This document shows, piece by piece, positions 12,814 to 24,470 of a DNA stretch of 64,000 nucleotides. The notes beneath the pieces are model-generated. The model made no database searches. It was given only the letters and a program-made list of their open reading frames with translations, and had not been told where the DNA came from. Both the position numbers and the translations under genes were made by a program. Source of the stretch: Nomia melanderi (taxonomy: Eukaryota > Arthropoda > Insecta > Hymenoptera > Halictidae); NCBI RefSeq assembly GCF_051020985.1, contig NC_135010.1, positions 8,740,001 through 8,804,000 on the forward strand, read 5' to 3'. How positions within the stretch are numbered: position 1 is the stretch's first letter; every line of letters begins with the position of its first letter.

Positions 12814-12853
12814 AGCTAACCAGCTAAGCTAACCAGCCGGGTAAACCAGCCCG
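12814..12853 (+). repeat. short degenerate tandem repeat
   Basis: About three imperfect copies of a 12-14 base unit containing taaaccagc or taaccagc lie in tandem. It is a small local repeat with no recognised role. Confidence 0.5.
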
Positions 12854-14304
12854 GGATATATCCTGAGAACAATCGGACCTACCGACTGACTGGCGTGGGC
12901 GAGCCACCAGCGAAATATGCATTCCTAGCGAGCGAGACCGTTGCAGTGTTATTACGCTTACGTGCGCCGCGGATCGGGCCAACCGAAATCCGTGGTCTGA
13001 CTTCCGGTCTGTTTCGGTCACGCTCGCGGGACGTGTTCGGCAGCTCGATAGAGATACTGGAATTTTTTGCGTCGGACGAGTTCCTTTTGTATTAACACCT
13101 GGCGAATACGAATTTAGTGGAACGTTTATAAGCCGTAAATTCACATTTTGCGATGCCGTGGTAGATCTTCAGCTCGACGGCAATATAAGTTGCGAATATT
13201 CTAATTGAATTTATAGTATTGTAAATTCATATTTTCTGAATTTTAGAAACGTTGGATTCGGATGGGGCAATTATAGGAAATTTGCGGTCTGGCAATAAAT
13301 TTCCAGCGACCGTAGCCTGGAAACGGGCGACGCGGAAAGATCGAGACCGTTGGACAGGTGTCGGCGACAATACGGAAGTCGCGACGAGAAGATTCGCCAG
13401 GTGGTAACGGTGCCTCGGCTCGCCGCCGAACAGATGCCCGCGATCACGATTATCGAGGATCGCCGCGCGCAAATTCTAATTACATTTTTCCGGGGGGCAG
13501 GGGGACAGGCTCATCTCTCTCGCGGTTTAAGCGACGGGGACACTTCCACTTTTTTTTCCTTTCCCCCTTCTTCCTCGGCGAGCGGCCGACCGTACTCGGA
13601 ACAATCTCGCTCTCTACCCGCGGGAAAGATTAGAACTCGGTTGCAATAAACGAGACGGACACGCGGGTCGTCGTTTCCATCAAACGAATTCGCGGGGTCC
13701 ATTACGCGCGATCGCAGCAGCTGCCGCGGCGACATCGTGTTCCGGCGAACGGGAAGGGTTGCCTTGCCAGGGGGGACGGGGGATGTCATTGGGGGAATAA
13801 TAGGCCAGCCTTGCGGTCGCTAGACGTTCCAACGGGTTTGCGGATGTGCCCGGGCTGCTCGGGGACGGTATCGCCGACGGGACGATCCACGGGAAGATCC
13901 CTCGTTGAATTGTCGTCATGAGAAACGCGGAGATTGCCGAAACCCGCAGTTTAAATTAGAAGCGTACAAACTGCAAATTGAGCCCGTAAATTGCATCGCG
14001 GTATACTTACGCGCCAGCCATCGAGCCACTCCGTTCAGCTTCGGTCTAATCTGCCACGCGGACCGGAAGGAGAGTTTTTCTATTATTCTGACACTCTTGG
14101 GAACTCGGCGGACGAACAATTGGAGAATTAGCTTGGTTGAATACTTGGGAATGTTTATGTTGGTTGTTGAGTGATACCTGAGTGATTAAATGGCTTGAGA
14201 TTTTGATTTTGCGAACTTTACATTCGTAACGGTAAATTTTATTGAATAAATTTGTACACGTCTATTTAAAAGTTAATTTCTGTAGGTAGAGAAGGATATT
14301 AGTT

Positions 14305-14325
14305 TATATATATATATATATATAT
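14305..14325 (+). repeat. (TA)n microsatellite
   Basis: An uninterrupted TA dinucleotide run of 21 bases lies in an AT-rich valley. Confidence 0.9.
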
Positions 14326-14555
14326 GTTTATCGTTCCGCCGATTAGATATAGTTATGAAGGTAGTATCAATGATTTAAACGCATGGTGAAAGTATCGCCG
14401 ATTTGAAGACTTTACTGCGCGGAGGCTTTTTTCCGTTTTTATATATTCCCAGAAACCTTACAATCTGCCCAATAAAAACATTCCATAAATTTTCCCAACA
14501 GGATGTTCGAGTGTTTCACTAAGACACTTATATTGCGCGGAATTGGCACCACGTG

Positions 14556-14715
14556 GGTGATTTCAATGCGTGGTTAAAGCGCGGCTACTCGGTGATTTCA
14601 ACGCGCGGTTAGAACACGGTCTCCCCGGTGATTTCGATGCGTGGTAAGAGCACTACTGTTCCGGTGATTTCAACGCGCGATGAGAGCACTACGTCGGCGA
14701 TACCGAATGCGCGTC
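14556..14715 (+). repeat. 36-bp minisatellite, about 4.5 copies
   Basis: The motif ggtgatttca followed by acgcgcgg-like sequence starts at 14556, 14591, 14627 and 14663, giving spacings of 35, 36 and 36 bases. A diverged partial copy follows from about 14694. The conserved half of the unit (ggtgattt then ca/cg then atgcgtgg or acgcgcgg) is followed by a more variable half. A faint further relative occurs near 14371. No frame is open through the array. Confidence 0.85.
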
Positions 14716-16010
14716 GCGTCGGGTCCATTCGTCATTTCAATCATTCTTGCGAGGATTCAGGGGATTAGTCCAGTAGTAATTACCCGTTTCGAGAATATTG
14801 AAACAACCTTCATGCAATCAATCGTTTATTACGCAAGGGAACACGTTCACCTTCGCGCGCATCCTCGTCTTTTCGCGGAACGAAGAGTTTTGCGAAGGTT
14901 TATCGGTAAAACCGTACCGATTAACGGTTAACGCATAGAAACCAGGAAGTCGTTTGTTGAATTCTACCGCGCATTCGCTGGTGAACGCTCGCGCGCGCGA
15001 GCTGGAGCTACAGCGCGGTTTTACAGTATTCTCAGGCGTCCAATCCCATCGAAATGCCAGAGTATTTCGAACCGGATCGTAATTAACCGCCCATTACTTA
15101 CCGTCCCGGGGACGGTGAAACCTTTTTGTTTCTACGAATCGCTCTTGTCTTCTCTAACGACGATGAATCCCTCCGACTTTCTAACTGCGGGCCCACCGAG
15201 GCCAGGGATTACCGAAACCAGTCATTTCGGTATCTTGCCCTCATGGATATCGATGATACTCGGCCCGCTGACTAATGAAACACTAACTAACCTTCTCTAA
15301 TGATCGCTGTCACGTGCAGTCCCTCGTATCTTGGTGTGTACACGTTAGGACATAAGAGGTGGAAACGGATGAGGACGATAGGTACAATGAGGAAATGAAA
15401 GAGGCGATTGTAACCAGTGAACGAGTAACTTTATTTTCATGAATGTTAATCAATTGCTTTCTGAATGAAATTACAAATTTGACTGTGAATCTCCTCGAAG
15501 ATCAAATTAAAATCGAAACTCATTTTTCTTACTGTACAGTTCCGACAGTCCCTGCACACGCACCTGCTATTCATCATTACCCTCCGATGGCCCTTACAGT
15601 TATTTATGTCAGTCCGACGCGTTTTAAAATAATCAGTCCCTCTTTTTATAGGTCGAAGCTCCATTTCTCTCTTCGTGTAGCGTGAACGATGATAATGAAT
15701 GCATTCCCATCCTATCGAGATCGACGGACATAAATCACCTCCCCGAAATTAATCGACTGATTGCGACACGTCGCGTTAAACTCCATCCACAGGTAAATGC
15801 CGACAAAACTCTACGTCTACACATAGGAAAAACTCCAACCTCCGTACACTCACTTACACTTACAATTAACTGAATCTTCACATAAAGTCCAATTTACAGC
15901 ATTAAACGCTATTAATAATCATCCATTAAACAGAGTACTAACGAAACCGCCATAAAATACAAAATAAATATCCGTTCGTGTCATTAGCCGCATATTTCAG
16001 GCAAACCCTG

Positions 16011-17700
16011 AAGCGCCGACAGTTTCCATTTCCCACGTAATCAGGAAATTATCATCGACGCCCTTTACTCGAAACGTCCGCTAATCGCGTTACGTATAAA
16101 TCGCTCGCAATTAATCCCGCGAGCGCTTGCCGCCGACGATCAAGCAGGTGGAAGCGACTGTCGGGCCGTCTGTTCTGTCTCTGTCCGCCCGCCGGGCGAC
16201 CCGTGCGTCCGCGCCGTCGGTGGTTATCCGAGGCGTACGACTTCTACGTGCGACGATTAGAGCGGTCCGGCGAGAACGATTAACGTCATAACAACCGTAG
16301 TCACCGGCTACGGACCCGGAGGAGCGAAACGGGACGTGGCGCGCACTAATGCGGGTCGTTTCGCGGTTCATAATAGCCCGCCGGTGTGCTCTCAGACTTC
16401 CGAGACGCGACATCGCGGCCCCGTCGGCGTCGTTCCGCGCCGCGAACGGAACGTTATTACCCCGCGCGGCGCGAACAGGTGGCTGCCGACTGCTCGTGTC
16501 GCGTCGCGGCTAATTAGTAGACTGATTACACGTCCGCGCGATTAACCGGTCCGCGGCCCGACGTCCCCGGCTTGCCCCGGAATCGTTGTCGCGACGGAAC
16601 GACGCCACTAATCCACTCGACGAACGGAAGTCTCCGGCAACTGGCTGCCATTTGCCACTGGAATGGCAGGTAACTCGCGTTCTAGATCATTTGGCGATCC
16701 TTAAATAGTTTCGCGCTCTTTATGTCCGCTGGAATAGCTAGATGCGCGAGTATTTGAGAGACTCATTACGCTCTGACAGTTACGATACCGTCGACTTCAT
16801 TCTTTTTTCTTTCTTTCGGCAATTTCAATGTGTAATTGCTGCAGGAAGAATTGATCGCTGAATTTATGGTGGAGGTTTTACCCGGGAACGAGAGGAGAGT
16901 AACGGATAGTGTGATGAAGATTGATTTAATGAAATGAAACTTGCGTTTGGACTTTCTTGCAGGATACAAGATTTTTTGATATTCTGATCGGATCTGGCCC
17001 TGTCATTCTGAACCTTTTTGGGAGAATACCACTCACTTCCTATGTCACTTCGAAGTCTATAATTGAACATTGACCATGTAGTTCTATAATATACTTTTGG
17101 TATTTATATATATTTCAATAGCAGATTCTTTCGGTATTCGGTTGTAGACTTTGAAATGTGTCGAAACTCCAAATAAATTTGTTTACGATGAAGGTAAGAA
17201 TCAAACTGGTAAGAAGATGACAGGTTCGACAAGTGGCATTGTTGTATTTGGAAGATTGTCTGGATGTTGTCAGCGGAATGGATCGTCGGGGTAGGAGCGG
17301 ACCCTAATTTTCCCGCGTAAATCGCCGATAATACGTGACGTCATCGTACATCAGGATTCCCGCGCTGATTGGGTGCGAGAATTGGGGCCCGCCAATTACC
17401 AGGTGACCTAGCCACGATTTATGGGGTCAGTCGTAACTCATGCTGGTTCTCGTACTCCTTCGCTTAGTGGGGGCTCCCCCCTCCGTGTATTCCATAACTC
17501 GACACCCCGTAACCCTCGACGTGACTATAGGTGGGTACGCGGATGCGCAACATCGAAACGAGACGGAGGATTTATTGCAGATTAAGAGTTCCGGCCGTGA
17601 ACGAAAACTTGACTCGTGAATACGAATGGCCGAGCCTGCGAACGAACCCCAACCTGAACGCACGGGGGTGGATCCACTGATGACAAGGACAAATTTGTCA
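16011..17700. other. GC island, valley, small island
   Basis: A CpG-rich island lies at about 16010-16690, a G/T-rich valley at 16760-17260, and a second small island at 17260-17690 carrying a CRE palindrome tgacgtca at 17336-17343. No gene is recognised. Confidence 0.6.
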
Positions 17701-19000
17701 CTAGCTTTTTAAAAGCCTTTTTATTACGCGCTGGCGCATTACTCAACTTTTAATGCTGAAACTTTTGCAATTTTTAAAACTATTTTCATCGTTTGTGAAT
17801 CTGTTGGTTCGAACAAGTGTATTTTCAACAAACGCTAGTTTTTAAAAATCTTTCTTTTTCCGTTTGTTCCTTGATTCATTGACAATCTCAAACAGCTACG
17901 AATTCAATACTTTCAGCTTAAATTGAATATAAGCTCTAAATATCGTTCCTTCAACTTTCTAAATTACATTTTCAACCATGATTACCTAATAAAAATAAAT
18001 TATATTCATTCGTAACACTTTGCACTTCAGAGCCGCCTTTTCAATTGATTGTACACGATAAAATTGTAAAGTTTGATATTTAATATTAAATTCTGTATAA
18101 CGCATCAATAAATGAAGTATCGAAAGAAAATAGTTTCCTTCCTCAATGTACGATTTCTCGCAAAGTTAATTTCACAAAGTGTCTGCATCGCATTAGAAAA
18201 TACTGAGTATTTCCAGTGTGAAACTTCTGCGGTGCAAAGGGTTAAAGTAAATTTCCAACACTAACCCCGAGAAGCCAGCTTTCCGAAACGAACGACACAC
18301 TTTGCTCAGGAAAGCACAAAAGTTCCACATTTCTTCCAGCACTGGTCTCATTGTGCATTACGCAAGTAACCGTTGGAGCGCTCGCAGCCACTCTCCATCG
18401 CTTCCTAGAGCCACGTAAATATTGTCAATCCGTCATCAGCGAGTCATCAACGGGTACAGTTAAAACCGAGGCCTGTTATCCAATGGATCACGACCACGGA
18501 AACTCCACCGCGGCTCGGAGTAATATCAGGAACGATCTTCCGCCAGCGCTCGTCGTGATTCAGATTGACTCGAACGATCTGGGTTGGTTGGTTCCGCGGA
18601 AATCGCCGGCTGCGAGAGAGGCTCTAATAAGTGACGCGATCTCGCCGGCGGCTCGCGCGAGCGGCGTGGAAATGGGGGAGGGTGAAACGGGTCTGTCTAG
18701 AAAGTGCGAGTCGCCGGGCAGGCAACGAATCAACAATGGCTTTCGCGGGTACAAAGACGGACAGCCGCGAGGAACTGTCTCCGTCCCGCTGGAATTATGC
18801 CTTCGAATTGTGACCGGGTCTCTTGGCGCTGTTATTTCGCCAAGTTTACGATCGCCGCGCTGAGCTACATCGTCGTTAGTCCTGCACTCTTTATGACGAA
18901 GTTGTCACTTGTGTCTCCCGGTTGTTTCGCTGTACAAAGCTGTTCGACGCTCGCGCAATATAATACGCTCGTACTGTCACTTTGATGTTTTTCCTAACTC
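17701..19000. other. long AT valley then GC island
   Basis: The valley runs from 17700 to about 18350 and is A/C-leaning at its right side. The island at 18350-18950 opens 170 codons on the plus strand (18351-18863), without any recognisable domain. Confidence 0.6.
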
Positions 19001-19800
19001 GAGAGCTAGGCGTTATTTTTCCTTTTCAAACGGCTCGAGATTGACTGACGAAGCTAGACACTGTAAAGGTAGATAGTTCTGCGAAGGGTTCAACGGAGAG
19101 CGAGGAAAAAAGAATGGATTGCGGAGAGAATAGGGCGAGTTGATAGAGAAGGGTACGTGATTGGAGAGATACGAGTATGTTCTTGGAACCGAGGAAAGTA
19201 CACGAGTAGGTGTAGGGGAGTTTATAATTCGAGAGTGATGGGTGTATGCCTGGAGAGAAGGGAAATATGAGTAGATATAGTAGTGTGTATGATTGGCGAC
19301 GGAAAGATGGTATGATGCGAGTAGGTGGAAAAGGGTGTTCGTGAAGAGAGAAGTCTGCATGAATAAAGAAGGGTTTATAAATAAAGAAGAAGAGGGGAAT
19401 GAAATATATAAAGTAGGTCTTCAAAATGAGTAGAAGAAGCTATATAATATACCTAGAAAAAGAAGAGCATTTGTGCAGAAGAAAAAGATTGTATAATGAC
19501 CACTTACATACAAAAATGCCCATACCGAACGAAGGGTAATAAGATGTATATAATAAATTTAATTTGCGTGATGTATTATACAATCATTTAACAATCAACT
19601 GGTCGTGCTATCGTGCAGTTGCTGTCCGTAAATAAGGAAGGGGAAGGCTATATAATATGAGCGGAATCGGGTAAAGTATAATCAAGCCAGATGGTGCAGG
19701 ATACCTGAATAGAGGCTATGAACTATAATACGAGCAGATGAAAAAGAGCATGCGTAGAGAAGACAATGAGCATCGACAAATGGCGGCTAAACGTTCAGCC
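19001..19800. other. purine-rich, strand-skewed segment
   Basis: The + strand is dominated by G and A. For example 19141-19200 has 21 G and 5 C, and 19201-19260 has 24 G and 5 C. As a result two minus-strand frames are open at once (19013-19360 and 19026-19424). The 12-mer gctatataatat occurs at about 19439 and again near 19649. I read this as a compositional anomaly or an old degraded repeat rather than a gene. Confidence 0.55.
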
Positions 19801-21410
19801 AACGAACATACCTGAACCCGCCGGCGCGGTACCGTTGTTTCACATTTAAAGTTCGTTATTATCCCCGATAACGACCCGGCTGATGTACAGCGCACACGAA
19901 CGCAGACAAATATGCATACACTCCGGTGCGCCGTGGCATCATCCGAGGGGGGAACAAATAATTTCACACCCGGAGCCAATTTCGTAGCCGTGAGCCCTCG
20001 CTCCTTCTTCCTCCGGTTTACGGTGCGCACGGAGGAAGAAGTATGGGCCGAGTGGCCGAGTGCTCGAGTTCGAGTTCACGGATACGCACACGGCTATTGT
20101 GATGTTATATTCCGCCCCGAGACCCGCTCGCAGCTTGCCTCGCATCGTTCACTGCGAAATAAATGGTTGAGCCTCGTTCCCGATACATGATCCCGAGCTA
20201 TTCCTCCTAAGCCCATTTATAAGGTAATTTTCACACGTGCGGGAAAATTATTCTGGTATATAATGCTAACGCCTGATCCTATCTGCGATGCTATCTCTCT
20301 ACATCTGATAAGAATTAAGATGTGCAGGCTAACAGATTGTTTCGCGTTGATTACAGGTATTGAATTATTCAGATGGGCTGCGGTGGTTTGTGTAAATATC
20401 CTGGAAACGAAAGTAAATTCATCGTACCCATGGTTTTACCCAATTGGAGAAAGTTATAACACTAATAGGATTTTCATGCGTACGATTGAAGTTCTGCGAT
20501 GTACAAAAGAATTTCATTTATGCGCTCAGAATTATAATTCTCAGGTTTCCATCGTATTAGTCATTCAATATTCTATAATAAATATCACTATCATCCTCAA
20601 TCCTCCCATTGCCAATACACTATACATTACAAATTCTATCATCTAAAAATTCCTCCACCAACCGACCAACTCCTTTGTATACACCTGTCCCTCATCTACT
20701 TCTCATTGACCCATCTTAAAATAACCAACCCTATCCCAACATCTCCAGTTCCAGGAATCACACCAAGTATATACATACCTCCACCTGCACGCATTCGTAT
20801 CACGAGTTATTTTTACTCACGCTTAATACTACGATCGTCGACAACTGAAAAAAGTCAGCCGATTAACGGGTTCAAATCTCGCCAGTCGCGGCTCGGAACC
20901 TGTTCCCATCGGGCAGGCACGTAGGGCCCCGAAGTATCTCACAGTGCAGGAAGTTGTCCCGATGCGTTACCGGTGATGCGTGGCCGCGTAAGACGGGCTT
21001 CAGGGTGAAGCCGTGCACGCAGGAGTGTCTTGCGCCGAGGGATGGATTTTTGCCGTTGGTACGGGTTTACAGGTTGCGCGGAGCGGTCTGCGCGCGCGAT
21101 CAGCCCGGCCGCTCGGGCTCGGTGACCGGGGATCCCCTGGGCCCCCTCGGGCCTGAACGGGCCGCAGAGTCGCCCTCCCACTGGCCCCTGGCCCGCGTTG
21201 CATCGCGTTGTACCGCATGGCCTCCTCGTGTGGGCGAAGGGTCATGGGTCGCAGACACAACGCAGTGGCTCTCAGCTTTGGCTGACACCCGGACGCAGGT
21301 TCAACGTGACTTTAACACCGATACCAGTGTCAGCGGTGTCCTAACAGATGGGAGTGAATTAGACATCTGGAATCTGTTGTTTTGGAGCGGACGGAGATGA
21401 TTGGGGATTT
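19801..21410. other. two islands around an AT valley
   Basis: The islands are at about 19800-20200 and 20850-21410. The valley's right side is extremely C-rich: 20641-20700 has 23 C and 3 G. No gene is seen. Confidence 0.6.
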
Positions 21411-23070
21411 CTTGCGGAGAATTAAGAGGATGGAAGATTATACTTAGTATCTAATACAATCGTGTTAATCAACTGTTGTAGATCAAAATGGAATTATAAA
21501 TAGAAACGCATGGTACTATCTGTGAAGTTCAAGTTGAGGGATTTTCTGTGATAGTATAAGATGAGGTGAATAATTTCTCTGTTGAACCTTTGAATTCTTA
21601 AACCTTCAGGACAATGGGATAGATTTAAATTATGAAAGCTCTAGGAGCAAAGGGAATTTTCTAAATGAAGTTTATTACTGAAGAAAATGATAGCTAATGA
21701 TGCAAGAAGATTCCATAAAAAAAGAATCCTTAGATTTAGCAAGTTGCTCTGAGAACCATCACCACCGTTCACTAGCAGAGACAGAGCGGAGGATCCCGCA
21801 GCCGCGCGGTCCCCGTACGAAAATCGCGGCGCGTTTGTGCGCACCGGTCGGGCGACAATTGCGCGGACAATTTGTTCGCGGCCGACGACACAATGACGTC
21901 GCATAAACTCCGGCTGACCGTGGTGTCCCCTTCGCTGGCGGAGATCTTACGATCCACCTCGGGTCACCGGGGAAACCGATACGATTCCTCCTCCGCGTTC
22001 AAAATACACAACCCGCGAGCACCACAAAGGAGCTGTAACTCAAAATTCTCATCGTTCACGCTCCGAGCGAAATGAACGACGATCGAGAATTCCCTGCAGC
22101 CTCCTATACCTCAAACCGGCACCGTTAGAGCCAGCATACTCGCGCGGAATCGTCAAGCGGGCGGAGAATTTTAGGATTCCAAGAGAGGTTGCCGATAGGG
22201 GTCCGAAAAGTTATAGCACAGATGGCTCCTGTCCCTCTCGTGCGAAAGGTCACGCGCGGAGGAACTGACCCGTCCTCCCTGCGTGCGTCTAGCCTTCCAT
22301 CTTCCCTCCTCCCAGGCCTCTGTATGCGTGCGCGCCGTTCTATCTACACGGCGAGCTACCCCCGAAGATTTCGAGCGAGCAGAAGGGACGAGATAGAATC
22401 GGCAGGGCGGTCCGAGCAAATTGAAAAATTATGCCGGCGCGTACGCGACGCGCTTTTTGGCGAAGATGCGAGACAATAGGGGACTCAGATAAAAAGGTGA
22501 GGACCGTTCAAAAGGGTAACGCCATCACGGCAGGCGCTCGCGCGCGTTTACGGGCTTGTGTACGTGTACATGGTCACGGGGCACGGGATATATATCTGCG
22601 CCGATCTACGGAAAGGTATATACCCCGGAGGCTTGACGGTCGGTGCTCATGCATAAATGCGTCAACGTTGTTTCGCTCTACCGTATCTAAGATCTCCGGC
22701 GCGGAGTGAGCCCTCCCCACGGGCTGTCCGTGGCTCGGCTATATCGTCCAGATTTCTGATCGGCCTTATCTGTTCCCTCGCGTCTCCAATCGGTCGGCCA
22801 TTAAATCGAACGCCGGCTACTTTCTACCGGTCGCGCGCGATGATAAATCGCGTTGCCCCGGCCGAGATCGCTCGCGCGCGCGGAAAGTCGCCGCCGCCGC
22901 CACTTGAAAGTACAAATGAAACTTTAATAAGCGTGCCGAACCAGTACGTCTTCAAGCTTTGTTCGCCTTCTAATTGATCGTAAATTCTGCGCTATCGCGG
23001 CCCGATCCCGCAAACGAACGTTAAATCTTAAACGCCGCCGTGCCGGAAAGACGCGTCCGCGTCACCGTGG
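21411..23070. other. G/T-rich valley then long GC island
   Basis: The valley at 21410-21740 is G-skewed. The island at about 21760-23060 is one of the longest, with a short (GCC)n near 22889 and Arg/Ala-rich shadow frames on both strands. No gene is recognised. Confidence 0.6.
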
Positions 23071-23507
23071 AAACGCGTCTTGCGCCGGGATTTTGTAATT
23101 TCTTTGTAATTAGTTGCCAGCGTAATTTCTCTTGGTAATTGCGAGCTTTCTACTGCAAACGTGTTCCGTCGGGCTGCTTTTTTTACTGATCCGTCCGTTT
23201 ATGTTCGCGGTAATCTGATGTTGAAGTTCACGCGATGAAAGGGGTTATTGATTTCTCAAGAAATTGTTTGACGAGTTTTTATTACAGTTGTGAACGAATT
23301 GTTATATTGAGAAGTGTGCAGGGTTGGGAAACTGTGTAAGCTTCAGTTGTGAGCATTGGTCTTGAAATTTGAGAAACTAAATTTTTTCGTTATTATTCAG
23401 ATGTTTCTACTAGTAGAAACTTAAGAAATTCAATTTAATTATTGGTATTCAAATTTTTCTTGTATTTGTACTAATTAGAACAGTATTTTGACAATGTACG
23501 TACGACT

Positions 23508-23944
23508 GATGTAGTAGTCGTGCGCGCTAAAGCATGGTTCGTTACGTACGTTACTACTGTTCGTCCGGTCCGAGTTCGAATCCCCGAAGAACCCCCCAGG
23601 TTTTTCTAAGTTTTCTCGCAGTGATTCTAAATATTTCCACAGTTAAGGCCTCCAAATGTCGGTGTGATCTTTCCTTTACATCGATATCCATCACCTACTG
23701 TGAGAGTAAAACCCATCGTTTCCACGATGGGGGCTCTAACGTTACTCCCATTTCTGCTGATTCCCTCAACAACAGAAGGATATGTAGCGTTAGTAACATT
23801 TCTTTTTTTCATTTAGTAAGTAGACGTTTTTACTTTAAAAAATTATTTATTTTCACTTAGCAAGTGAAATCCTATATACTTTAGACGCCTCAGTATGTCG
23901 AATTCTCCTCGTATAAGACATCAATAAAAAAAAAGTTAAAAAAG
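23508..23944 (+). mobile_element. candidate tRNA-derived SINE relic
   Basis: The left end contains agttcgaatcc at 23573-23583, which matches the Pol III B-box consensus GGTTCGANTCC at all but one position. A weak A-box-like segment lies about 60 bases upstream, and a T5 run sits at 23601. An 8-bp hairpin (23712-23719 with 23724-23731) lies in the body, and an A-rich tail at about 23924-23944 could be the 3' end. The T-stem does not pair well, so this is not an intact tRNA. I found no clear target-site duplication. A SINE is the best reading, but a chance B-box remains possible. Confidence 0.3.
23712..23731. other. 8-bp hairpin with 4-base loop
   Basis: The arms cccatcgt and acgatggg are separated by ttcc. 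The hairpin lies inside the candidate SINE, and the opposite strand reads as a short open frame (23627-23812) that looks protein-like but matches nothing I can name. Confidence 0.75.
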
Positions 23945-24470
23945 ATTATGCTTGATTCATATTTAAGACGACTGCCACGGTGGTTATCGGTGATCGGAGC
24001 TTCAAAATTACTTAAATACAATTACAATAAGAAAACTGATGTCGAATAAAAATACTTAGTAACATGAACAGCTACATGATAGTTTAACACGTGTACTGTG
24101 ATATCAATGATAATTATTTCTAATACCATTTGCCTTTGTCATGAAACAGTATGTATTGTTACACAAAACGTTCGAAATTCTCGTGGCAGTCTGTGTTAAT
24201 TCGGCTTCGAAAGTTGAATTTCGAACAACTTTTTCAATCGAAATTCGATTACATTTTCTATTATACTTCACAGGAAACTAACCGAAGATTTCAGTCGCGT
24301 TTAGTGTCAATAATCCAGGTGACCCCGAAGCAGTTAAAAGATTACTCAGTAACAAAAACAATCTTCACAGAAAGATATCATAAAATGACAACGGGAAAGA
24401 GTATCCACATACTTTCAACCATCAGCGTAAATGCGTTTCCCTAACGGTACCTCAATCGTTCTGATTTCCA

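Larger units (their letters stand above)
12041..14140. other. double GC island
   Basis: Two islands (about 12040-13090 and 13260-14130) are split by a short AT dip. The first includes a purine-rich stretch at about 12490-12700 with a G-quadruplex motif. Open frames on both strands are Arg-rich and unrecognised. Confidence 0.6.
14141..16010. other. valley, 36-bp minisatellite, weak island, A/C-rich ramp
   Basis: It is G/T-rich at about 14140-14370, has a (TA)n at 14305-14325, a 36-bp minisatellite at about 14556-14715, a moderate island at 14880-15290, and an A/C-rich stretch at 15520-16010. No gene is seen. Confidence 0.6.
23071..24470. other. longest AT-rich stretch, with possible SINE
   Basis: This AT-rich segment of about 1.4 kb is longer than the usual valley and breaks the regular island spacing. 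It contains the candidate tRNA-derived element at about 23508-23944. A 97-codon frame (24151-24444 plus) has no recognisable domain. Confidence 0.55.

Noticed and set aside
20863..20890. B-box-like gggttcaaatctcgc
   Set aside because: It has two mismatches to the consensus, and no A box, paired T-stem or terminator is nearby.
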